This document shows positions 45,817 to 57,992 of a stretch of 64,000 nucleotides of DNA, in pieces (position 1 is the first letter of the stretch; each line of letters opens with the position of its first letter). The stretch covers positions 38,655,667 through 38,719,666 of the forward strand of contig CM057153.1 in assembly GCA_029962745.1 (NCBI GenBank), given 5' to 3'. The position numbers and the translations under genes were made by a program. The notes beneath the pieces are model-generated. The model saw only the letters and a program-made list of their open reading frames with translations. It was not told the origin of the DNA and searched no databases. The stretch is from Echinometra lucunter (Eukaryota; Echinodermata; Echinoidea; Camarodonta; Echinometridae).

Positions 45817-47881
45817 GTCAGTCTGACTCGGAATTTTTAAGAGTGACTTAATTCATATAAGAGAACAAGCTCTATGATGTTCAGAGTTTGTTTAATCGTC
45901 ATTAATCAGGTTAATTGGGTATTTCTTTCTCATCTATCTCTTCTTGTTCTCTTTCTTCTTTCTACACGTATACTGAGCTAAAGTTCTGCCCCCTTCTCTC
46001 TCTCATGCTCTTTCTCCTTTTTGCTCTTGTTTTGTTTTGCTTTTTTTTTTTCTTCTTCTTCTTCTTCTTCTCCGGGGTCCGCCCACTTGACCGAAGGCCC
46101 GCAGGCCGACTTTTCTCGTATTGTAATTTCCTTCATCACAAATAATACGCTATCGGTATGTCTCCTTTAGCATGTTTAGTCCTTGTTTCCGGAGGTCCCG
46201 CTGCTCATTAATACTTCTTAAACCTCCTTCTGGCACAGGAATTGGTTAGAGCGGTGTGATATTATAGATTACAATTTGCTATTTTCGGCCTCGCGGGCCT
46301 TCGTTCTCGCGGGCCTTCGTTCTCGCGGGCTTTCGGTGAAGTGGGTTGTCACCCCCCCCCCCCCCCTTACTTTATCCTATTTAGGGGACTCTCTGTCCTT
46401 TTTAGGAGACTCAAGGTCCCTTTTAGGGGACTGTGTACGGATACACATTCACCATGTTCACGCACAATCCTGCTCACACTCCGAAAATCTCACACACACA
46501 CACACACACACACAAACAAATCAAGCGCGAGCGCGCTTGCAGACACACAACGTTTGTTCGGGCCAGCCCAGAATTTGAAATATCATGCTTCATAAACTTT
46601 AGATCATTTTAACTTCTTCTTCTGATGAATTCCTCCGTTTACTGGAGAACTGCAATCCTTAGTTTGCAGCTGGAACAAGTAACAAGATACTTATTGATGG
46701 TGTGTGCAGCAGCATTTTAACTATCAAACCGCTAGCTTTCAGAGCAAAACTCATCCCATACCATTTGTTTTTCTTATTCTACATTCCGTACACTGACTCC
46801 TTTTTCTACATCAAATGCCCCCCCCCCCCACCCCAAGAAAACAGCACAAACAGCAGCGCTAACAAAAATACAGTACAAATAACACACTACAGATTCTGGC
46901 TTTCTCTTATTTCCAGGGAAGCTTTATCATTTATCATGTTAAAATCAGGGAAACAAACCGGGTATTGTAGTCGACGTATATGAGCAGGGGCATTGATATA
47001 GACGAGGGAGGGGGTTGTGGGAAGAAATTAGCCAACAAGCCACATCGGGTTTTCATATTTGCAGGGGGAAAAAAAAGAGTGGTGGCCAGATTTTAAATTA
47101 CCCACAGATATCCACTTTATCCGTGATGAAAAAAAGGTTATCTATAATTTGACCCGTTCCATTTCTGACTACATGCCCATATCCGTGCATGATCAAACTT
47201 TATTGATTATCAAATAGCACTGTATTTTATATTCATATTTTTGACTTTTGTTTCTCTGTCCATTCAAAAAGTCATGGGCAAAATGAGTTTTTGTTACACT
47301 GATGATGATCAATATCTGAATAAATTTGATTTGATTTTACTTAAATGACCGTGACATATCTTCATTAAATATGAGCTTTCCAGATTGTCTATTCCCCGAG
47401 TGAGTGAGAGGAACCTTGTTTATCAAGTGTAGCACATTTAGGTATCCATAGGAAATGGAATCACTGCACAAAAATAAGGTGATCATGGTGATGGGCGCCA
47501 GAAATAAGGAGTTTCAGAATTCCTCCCCACACACACCTCGGACAGCAACTGTTGTCACTAACGTAATTAACTTAAGTAACGTACACTGAGAACAGTAGTC
47601 TGCTCAAAAATTACAGCCTTAATATCTAAGACATGTAAGATGACTTTTCATTAGACCACCTTCAACTGGTTTTAAAGTTTGCTGTAGAAAGCAAAGTTCT
47701 ACATAAAACATGTATTTGCCAAATGAGAAAAATAACTTGTTCATTGTTTCTTCGAAAGTCAATTACCCATAGGATAAATCACTATGTGAACTTGTATGAG
47801 TCAAACTAGGGACATATTTAGGATATGAGCCATGTTATTTACGAGAACTAAATGAGGCCCTCAACCCCCCCCCCCCCCCAA

Positions 47882-47912
<31 letters not shown>

Positions 47913-48471
47913 TAAAAAAATAAAAGTCAGGCGAAGGAAAGAAATCAAAATAAATGAAAACATAGATACTTCCTTCTTCAACATGAAGATAGTAATTACT
48001 TATGCACTTTACTGACTGAAGAGTATAATGAGACCGGGAAACATGAGCTACTATTATCAAAATTAATTCATTATCATACAAATATTTAAAAAAAAACATA
48101 CAATTATATTTTTTAAAAATAATTCATTATTCAAAAATACATCCACCCATAATATCCATCTACGATTATGGTTTATCAATAATAATAATGTACAGTTTTT
48201 GTATACCGCATAACACATTACATCTGTTTGTCCCTACGCGCTTTATTAGAAAAGAAAGAATTAAGATAGCTTACCTTGCTTACTTCGTTGAAGTAAAATA
48301 CGTTTTGAATAAGTGTGTTTTAAGGGCAGATTTAAACTTATTTACTGTGTCTATGTTTTTTCTTTCATATATTACTACTCTAACATAAAGGTTCCTTTAT
48401 GAATTAATGATATTCAAACGCAGATATCCAAACTTTAACATGTTTAAGCTTGAGCGTGCGATTGATCAGTA

Positions 48472-48586
48472 TTAAAAACTGTCTGCTTGGTCAGGTTGAT
48501 GATCGCCTCCATTGCCTGCTTCTCCCGGCTGTCCACCGCCGGCTGTCTGCGCTCCTCCACCGTCTGTTTGTCCTGCTCCAATGCCA
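48472..48586 (-). CDS. Gene A exon a13: Gly-rich C-terminus and stop
   Basis: This terminal exon enters in phase 2 after acceptor ATGCATACAG and encodes GIGAGQTDGGGAQTAGGGQP and an acidic, Gly-rich end (...HQPDQADSF), then TAA. A second frame through the same exon would give a charged helix-like tail, but it does not match the phase of exon a12. A possible AATAAA lies about 225 nt downstream (48242-48247). Confidence 0.75.
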
Positions 48587-49299
48587 CTGTATGCATAAAA
48601 GCAATTACTGATAATTATCATGAGATTTTTATCACTGATCATTTCTTGATGAGCGTTGATGACAAAGATATTCCGTCCCTGTATCATGTCCCCATCATTT
48701 ACCGAGCAGTGAGTTTCCAAACTGACAAATGGATATTGGCAATGACACAGGAGCTTGGCCTCTGTGGCAACTATTCTTTGATACAAGGCATTAGTAAGGT
48801 TTCGCTAGCCAGAATAATTATGAGTTACTCTATAGTATACATACATTTAATGGTCACAAAAGTTGCAAATTTTGTATACGAAGGTATCCGAGTTTGGCAT
48901 ACTTCTTAAGCATATTGTAAAGTAGTGATTATTATCCTATACTTTAATGGTCACAATATTATGAAGTTTTGTATGATTATCTAATATATGCACAGATAAA
49001 GCATGGGCGGCAGAAGTGGAAGGGGGCTGAAGTGAAGGGCTGCAATCCCCCCCCCCCTACACACGCGCACACACACACACACACACGCGCGCGCGCGCAC
49101 ACCCTCACCCACACAAATATTTCGGCTAAAAAAAAATAAAGAAAAAAAGAAAAGGGAAAAAATCAACTGTAACTTGCTAAGACTTAATATTCGTATTGGT
49201 CATAGGCTCGCAAAACCATGAACACTCAAGGGCTTCAGGGGGGTCCGCCTCGTGGACGGCAGCTGTTTGGGTGTCAGCCCCCAATCCCCCCCCCCCCCC

Positions 49300-49337
<38 letters not shown>

Positions 49338-52300
49338 GGTTCAGGTTCCGCAGCGGCCCCTGTAAAATAATCATTATTTCACCTTAAACTAATAACACGG
49401 AGCTACCGAACTTTTGAAGACGTTTTATAGACCACGTAGGAAGTAGGGATTATCATACCTGAAATCATATGAAATCCCACTGACATTGACGGCGAGGAAT
49501 TTGGCATCACTGTTCGCTGGCTGTTGTGGATCGTCATAACTGAGCACTCCATTGGACGGAGTATTAAGAGCGAGCGAGACCTGGCCTTCGGCGATCCTAA
49601 AGTAGACGGTCTGGCTATCCAATGTAAGAGCAGGCTCCGTGGACGTTGCTACCTCTTCATCGAGCACAGATAAGGTGACTGCACCACCCTCCTCAAAAGC
49701 TACGATAGGAAGAAAGCATCTAATATGATCCTATATTATATAATTTCGTGTCAGTTTAAGCTAACAGGTTACAGCATTTTCTGATATCAAAGTGAATTTC
49801 ATAGTACACAACTTTCAAAGGAAAAGTGTACCCCCCCAAAAAAAAAAAAAAAAAAAAACCGCTCAAATTTGAGGTGTATGTACTTGCACTAAACAATCAA
49901 ACATCAAACATCTTAATGTCGTGTCTCCTGCACCCCGTTTCTAAAATCTATTTAGGATCAATCGTACGACAGCATTCAGATAATCGTATAGGGTAGTTTG
50001 CTACTTTCATGGGGCGGCAAAAATACGGTTAATCAAATCATTTCATTTTAAAGAAGGCGGCGAAGATATCTTACTGAATAAGTATCTCCTGACGTCGTTG
50101 TCAGTGGCGAACTGAATATATACCGGATAAGCTTGCTTGGTCAAAATCAATGAGATGTCTCGACCTCTCATGATATCAGGAACGGTATTGAAGGATGCGA
50201 TGTCAAATTGCGCTTTAAGAAGAGAGAAGAAGAGAAAATATATCATTGGGTACTTTCTGACAGTCTGACTGTATTTGAATATCTGCTGGAAGTCTGCATG
50301 CCGTTCAATTTTTGTAGCTAAAAAGCGGATGAATACCCATCTGGCTCTCAACTTTAACACCCGTACATCGACTGAAAACAAGCTGAATATTTTCCTTTTC
50401 CTACAGAACAGATGTAAGAATCTCATTACAAGAAAATAAAACTTAAGTCATGCGCTGTGGGATAATACAAGTGACTGGTTTTCGAAAGCCTTTGACCTGT
50501 CATCTATAATTATTGTACACATACATAATCTTGGACACCGATAAACAGACGAAGAGAGAAAAAAAACTGGCCCAACTCTTAAGGCACAGCCATAATGATA
50601 AAACATATTTCTTACACAGATCGATACCGCTGCTACCACTGTTACCGCTACTGCCGGTGAAACCGCTACTGCCCGTGTTACCGCTACTCCCGCTGTTATC
50701 ATGGTTATCGGTACTGCCGGTGCTACCGCTGTTTCCGGAGCTATCACTGTCACCACTACTACCGCTACTGTAGGTAAAACGTTTACAAAATAATGTGTGG
50801 TAAATGATTATACATGACTTTGCACAATTTTCCTTTTTCATATAGGGGTAAGTGTAGGGAATACGAGACCACCAGAATAAAAAGTGTCCTGTCTGCCCAG
50901 GCTTTGGAAAAAATATTGTTATAGCGCCATTTATCATCACTGTTACCATTTCTGCTTACATACAACGTAGACATTGGGTCAACAAGTCCATATTCTCCGA
51001 GAAAAGCCACATAATGTGCCAAGATAGAATTTGTCATGGTCAAAATTTCCATTGATATAAATACTGGGTTTTCAAGGAATGTAGTGGTGTATTATAATAA
51101 TAAAGAGGTGTGCTGTAAAAATGGTGTTAATAACAATATTATGAAGTTGGTTAACTACTGCGTAGGTCAGTTGACCATTGTGCACAGTGTAGAGTACATT
51201 TAGTGAACCTCATTAAGGACATCCAATCAATAATGTGTGTAGGTAATACGAGACCACCAATGTGGCGGCTATTGTCATGCATGATGACTGTGTACTGTGC
51301 ATTGATAAATCGTGTAAGTGCTTACTGTCATGGATTTTTATGTTTTGAAAACTGACAAAAATATTAAATTATATTCAGAATATTGGCAATAAAGAAAATT
51401 CCTGCTAATTAATTGATATTTTGGTGCAGGTTGAAAATGCTTTTGGAGTACTAATAATTGTTTCCTCTGGATGACCTGAAAAACATCTCTCAATTAATTG
51501 TTTGTTTGTTTTTAAAGGAATTTTTACTAATAGAAGAACAAAAAATGATATTTAGGCAAATCCTATAATTGTTAATGATGTGTAAAATTTGTATTAAATT
51601 CAACAAATTCAAATTTGCATTAAGAAAATGTGCACTTTTTTTGCACAGCATTATGGTATTACTCAAGTTTGGTTGGATGTTTTTAAAATGTTTTAATGTC
51701 ATTTTACAGTTGGCTTTCTTTCTGTAGCTTATATAATTATAATTATAATTATAATTGCCAATTGTTCAGTACTGATGTACTAAAAATCATCAACAACAAA
51801 ATGCTAAGTGCCGGAGACAAAAGTACCGGCAACATGATGGTGTGAATGCCATGGCATTGAATGCCATTTAAATGGTAATCAATTTTCTCTCATTATAAAT
51901 GTTATTTAGTTTTTGGTTAAAATTTCAACAGATTTTGGCTTTGATGAAACCCAAACATACTTTAAGAGAAACACTTCTTTATTGGCATTTGTATTTCCAA
52001 TAAAAATGTATTTTACTCAATAACTCCCATGAAGCGGTCTCGTATTACCTTCACAGGTAGGCAATAAGAGTCCATTTACCTCTGACGTCATTAAGCCTAT
52101 TATCTAATTAAGTAAACAAATTTTTGTCATTATTATGGTACCTAGATAAACAAGACAAGTTACTGAAAACATTGGTAAAACTTATTCATGTGTGCCTGTA
52201 TCCATGTTTATGCTAATTATGCAAATGAGCTTAAGGGCCTCGTATTCCCTACAGTTACCCTACTCGCACTATTTACGTCGTGTCACCAGCCCAGTCCTTG

Positions 52301-54209
52301 CATGAAGATATTTAACCAAATCTGTCGAACATGTCGAAAGGTAAGTAGAAAAATAATTAAACATTCAAGCTTATTTTTCGTGCAACCTATTCTACCCTTC
52401 CAGGGCCGTACGGGGAAATTTTTTCCTGGGGGGGGGGGGGGGGGGGCAAGACGCGTAAAAAAATTTGGAAGAAGCTCAAAAGTGAGGGAGCGAATCGACC
52501 GAGCTAGTCATGAGGGCGCTTTTGCATTTTTAAAAGCGAAATCGAGGGATTTGGTGCACACTTTTCGTGGATTTTGTGAAATTTTTCAATTAAAAAATGC
52601 TAGTTTTCAAAATTTCGGGGGGGGGGGGGGGAACAGCCCCCCTGCCCCCCCCCCCCCCCCCGTTGCGGACGGCCATGTACCCTTCATTCTTCTACTATTA
52701 CTATTAGAATATTCTTGAAACCTGCTTACTCTCTAATTCCACTTGCCATCTTTATGGCTTGTAGTTTTCCTTTCCATTTCCCGAAATATCAAAAAGCAAT
52801 TCACAGTTTTACGAATGAGAAGTTTTGAAAATCAGAAGTACTCTGACCCTTATGGACAGTGGCGTAGACAGGTTCTTCCACCTGGGGGGGATGATTTGCC
52901 GGGGGCACTAGCGAAAAAGGGCACTTTGGGGGAAAAGGGGGCCCTTACAAAAGCTGAACAGAAGAAGGAAAATATACCCTTACATTCTATTTAACACACT
53001 TTTAAAGTGCATTTTGACATACTTTTACATGATAATAACTACTTTGCAATATTATTGTATACTGCTCTGTCTTACTCAGTTGTGAGCGAGCGAAGCGAGC
53101 GAGCAAGAAATGCTAGGTATTTTTGCTGAAGGGCATGGTATTTGCATTATATTTCATAATTCATTTTAAACGTGTTCCATTACCATTGTAAATTTCTTCC
53201 ATTTACTCTGTATATAGTTTTCCTTATAGTGACCAAGCTATAATGTTTAAATGCATTAGTGAGGTCTCATAGCTACCGATCATTTTTTATCAGAGAAAAT
53301 ATTCAAATTGAATGGGGTTTTGAGCACAATACCATCAGGAACTTGGGAGAACATATAAGACTTTAATACGGTTACAACACACTTGAACTGCCTTGAGTGA
53401 GATATCATAAGTGCGAGCGAGCGTAGCGAGCGAGCTTTAGAAAGAAAAAGTAGAAAAATACCCCCCAATTAAGGGGCACCGTTCCTTCTAATATTACAGT
53501 TGTGGGAAGCACTTGCCCGAATGGAAAAGGGACACTATCAGAAAACAAAAAGGACGCTGATTGCCCTTATCTTACATGAACAGATGCAGAAATTGGACAT
53601 ACTAAAAAGGAAAAGGGACACTTATCAGAAGTAAATGAGGGCATGTATCAGATTTCAAATGGGGCACTTATCAGGGGTGAAAAGGGGCAATCTGCAGAAG
53701 AGGAGTTGCACTGTGAAAAACGAAAAGAGGTAGTGAAAGGGGATGATAATCACATTTTAAAAGGGACTGGACAGGTTTGAAAGGCGGCATTTTTGTTGGG
53801 TAAAAAGGGCACTTTTTGGGTGCTTCGAAAAGTGTGTGTGGGGGGGGGGGGTACTGTGCCCCCTGCCCCCTGGGAGCGCCGCCTCTGTAAATTGAAGATC
53901 TACGCACCGTGACAAACGTTTATAGAATATGGACTGACACACACATTATCGCATATTTACATCAAGCTATTTATCTTTGTTAAAGTTTGTTATTACACCA
54001 CTTCAGAAAAACTGTGACGGCGCCGAAATTACTCAAAAGTAATATAAATTACCCAAAAGTGATATAAATTACCAAAACTGCGCCGAAATTACCCAAAAGT
54101 AATATAAATAACTACATAAATCAGAATAATGATCGATATAGTTATGATAGTAATCGTCATTTCAGTGACATTAACGATGATGATGACGATGATAACTATT
54201 ATTGTTATC

Positions 54210-54258
<49 letters not shown>

Positions 54259-57200
54259 TAATAATAATAATTAGTGATTTATTATCATCATTATTATTAT
54301 GCTTATTGTTCCTGTTGTTATTGTTGTTTTTATAATGATAATGCAAGCAAACATCCTTCCCTAAAACCTGGGGGGATGATTGTACATGTCATCCCCCCAC
54401 CTTGTGAGGTGGGAGGGATGCATACCCCTCATCCCCCCCCCCCCCCGCTGACTACGCCCCTGCTTATGGACTACAGATACTGGAAGATATTAAGTAAAAT
54501 TACTGTTTTTTAATGATATTCAGACAGAAGATCCGTTACCTCGGGAAGAGATAACTGTGAACTTCAGCATTTTGTATCAGGCATTTAGCATCAGCACTGT
54601 CTGGTTGGGCGGTATCTTCAAAGAGGAAGACAGACTCAGAACCATCCAGGGACACCTCGACTCTCTGATTGGCAATACGGACATACAACAGCTGGTTAGT
54701 GAGGTGGAGTCCGTCGACGTTCTCCAACTTGACACGGACGTTGAAGCGAAACAGTGAAATGCTACCGGGCTCGCTGTCCGTCCCCGCGTCAAGTCCTAGA
54801 CGTGCAAGTCAAGAGTAAGTATGTAAATAGTTTGTGAATATAAACGAATTATCTCTTGTAGTAAAAATTCACAGACAACATAGATCCCTCCACCCTCCCC
54901 ATCCCCACCACATGGGCCGCGGAAACGGGAGAGGGCTGCGGAGCTCAGTGCAGCCCCTCCCCCCCCCCCCCTACACACACACACAAACACAATTTTGGTT
55001 TTTACATAGATAAATTTAAAAAAAACCCTTTGAATTGTAAAAACTTCATATTCAAATTGTTCATATACGCTCGAAAAACCATAAAACCCCAATCCCCTGC
55101 CAATGGATTCAGGAATCCCGCGTCCCGCATGCTTGGGTATCAGCCCCCCCCCCCTTCCACTGCCCCTGCACCACCCAACTCTTTCTCATTCCCTCTCTCC
55201 AGAAAATTCCAGCATTGATCATAAAAACCAATGATCATAATAACCGTATAGAGCCAATGAATGGCGCAGTGGTTGAACCTGCAAAAAAGGGTTTGAAAAA
55301 CAGTAATGTTCTTTTTATTCTCTTTACTCTCCCCGACCCTTTGGGAATATCATTAATCTGTTATACCTGATACACATAGCCAAGGAGCACACCTGGGTTG
55401 ATAAAAAGGACATTAATGTAGTTGGCGTCTTGCCAAAGGATATGGTGACAGCCCGCGAGACCGAGGGCCCGCGAGACCGAAGGCCCGCGAGACCGAAGGC
55501 CCGCGAGACCGACTTTTTTTTTTCTTTCATCAGGTGCCGCCGTCGAGTGGTTTAAGGCGCCTCGTTGCAGCGGCGTAACAGGTGCCTGTTATCAGAAGGG
55601 GAGGGGGGCAGAGCCAAATATTTCCCTAAAATTCCGTCTAGAATATAGTGGCGTAACTAGGATTTCAGTTTAGGGGGCAATAGTGCGCACGGGAAGCGTG
55701 CTCCAGGGCGGGGTGCAGAGAGGCGGAGTGTCGTCCCCCCCCCCCCCTCTCGCGAGAAGCGCGGAAGCTCCGACGTTCCTTTGAATCGTTCCTTGTCTGC
55801 CCTCGCTCATCTTAATACGTCCTCTGCCTATTATCGGGGGGGGGGGCAGAGCAAAAAATTTCCCGGTAACTAAGTCCAGAATCATTGGCTTTGCTAGGAT
55901 TTCATTTTAGGGGGCGGTAGTGAGCACGCGAAGTGTGCGAAACACTCTTAATAATGAGCGCGCAAAAGGCGCTCCATATGAGGGGGAGTATTCCCCCTCC
56001 CGCGCGAAGCACGGAAGGAAACGTCGGAGCTTCCGTGCTTCGCGCGGGAGGGGGAAAACTCCCCCTTATAGGGAGTGCCTTTCGCGCTCTCAGTATTAAG
56101 TGTTTCGCCACTTCGCGTGCTCACTACCGCCCCCTAAAATGAAATCCTAGCAAAGCCAATGATTCTGGACTTAGTTACCGGGAAGTTTTTGGCTCTACCC
56201 CCCCCCCCCCCCCCCCGATAACAGGCAGAGGACGTATTAAGATGAGCGGGAGCAGACAAGGAACGATTCAAAGGAATGTCGGAGCTTCCGCGCTTCTCGC
56301 GGGGTACACTCCCCCTCCCTGCACCCCCCCCCCCCCCTAGGGAGCGCGCTTCCCGTGCTCACTACTGCCCCCTAAACTGAAATCCTAGCTACGCCACTAA
56401 TTCTAGACGGAGTTACCGGGAAATATTTGGCTCTGCCCCCTCCCCCTCTGATAACAGGCATACGCCGCTGCAACGAGGCGCCTTAAACCACTCGATGGCG
56501 GCACCTGATGAAGGAAATTAAAATTTAAAAAAAAAAAGTCGGTCTCGCGGGCCTTCGGTCTCGCGGGCCCTCGGTCTCCCGGGCCTTCGGTCTCGCGGGC
56601 CTTCGGTCAAGTGGTCGGACCCCAAGGATATCACTAGTATGTGACACTTACTAATTGAGTAGGTTTTCTTTTCGGTTGTGGCGAACTCAAAGAAAACGGG
56701 AGAAGCTATTTGGGTGATGTTGACCCCGATGTTTCCTTGCAGAGAAGCGGGTGTGTCCTGGAAGTAAGACAACTCAAAACCATCTACGATAATACAAGAT
56801 AAAGTTTCACATAACATGATTGTATCGGACAGGAATGATACCTGGGTCTAAGCTTTGGGCCTGAGTAAAGGAAATTAAGAAAACATTATCAATATCAATT
56901 TCAAAGCAACACGTTAGATATTGAGAAATACTGTTCGAATGAGTATGTAATGGTAAAGAAGTATGTCAACCGGCAAGAAATGAAAATATAAGTAATAGCA
57001 GTAGTTTGTCTATTTGTTTGTTTGTTTGTTTATCTATTTTCCGATTATTAAAAACACAATACATAAATATATAACATAAGTAAATAACATAGATGACATC
57101 AATTGAAATAAATAAAAATGAATTGCAAATATGCTGAATAGATAAAATAATCGAAAGGATAGCCCATTTCAGAGTCATTAACATAAATTACTCTGTTCTT

Positions 57201-57293
57201 CCATGGGGTTCATGCAGGACAAGGGTTGAAAGGGAAGCTTACACTGTGGGCTGAAAGAGTATGTTTGAGATGATCCGCTAGTAGTAGTAGTAA

Positions 57294-57349
<56 letters not shown>

Positions 57350-57528
57350 ATAGTAGTAGTAGTAGTAGTAGTAGTAGTAATAGTAGTAGTAGTCATGGCA
57401 GTAATAGTAGGAGGAGGAGGAGGAGGAGAAGGAGGAGGAGAAGGAGAAGGAGAAGTGCGGTAGCCTAGTGGTAGCATAAGAAGTAGTGGTGGTGGTGGTG
57501 GTAGTAGTAATACTACTACTACTACTAC

Positions 57529-57561
<33 letters not shown>

Positions 57562-57580
57562 AAATAGTAGTAGTAGTAGC

Positions 57581-57624
<44 letters not shown>

Positions 57625-57627
57625 AAA

Positions 57628-57678
<51 letters not shown>

Positions 57679-57681
57679 AAA

Positions 57682-57729
<48 letters not shown>

Positions 57730-57732
57730 AAA

Positions 57733-57771
<39 letters not shown>

Positions 57772-57774
57772 AAA

Positions 57775-57813
<39 letters not shown>

Positions 57814-57816
57814 AAA

Positions 57817-57858
<42 letters not shown>

Positions 57859-57861
57859 AAA

Positions 57862-57911
<50 letters not shown>

Positions 57912-57924
57912 CAAGTAGTAGAAA

Positions 57925-57992
<68 letters not shown>

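Larger units (their letters stand above)
37794..48471. other. Intergenic interval between genes A and B
   Basis: No exon with paired splice sites and sustained coding character was found on either strand. Content is foldback elements (40053, 45643), LINE-like tails (42870-42895, 45350-45380, 47320-47340), (CT)n, (CA)n, (AATA)n and poly(C) runs. The promoter of gene B should lie just right of 37793, but no TATA or initiator is evident. Confidence 0.6.

Noticed and set aside
50448..50949. Alternative frames through exon a10 (Val/Ala-rich or extended)
   Set aside because: The phases of exons a9 and a11 only permit the Ser/Gly frame.
52188..52718. Plus-strand frame of 176 codons
   Set aside because: It runs through poly(G) and poly(C) tracts of a transposon-like element inside a gene A intron. 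Its length is due to biased composition.
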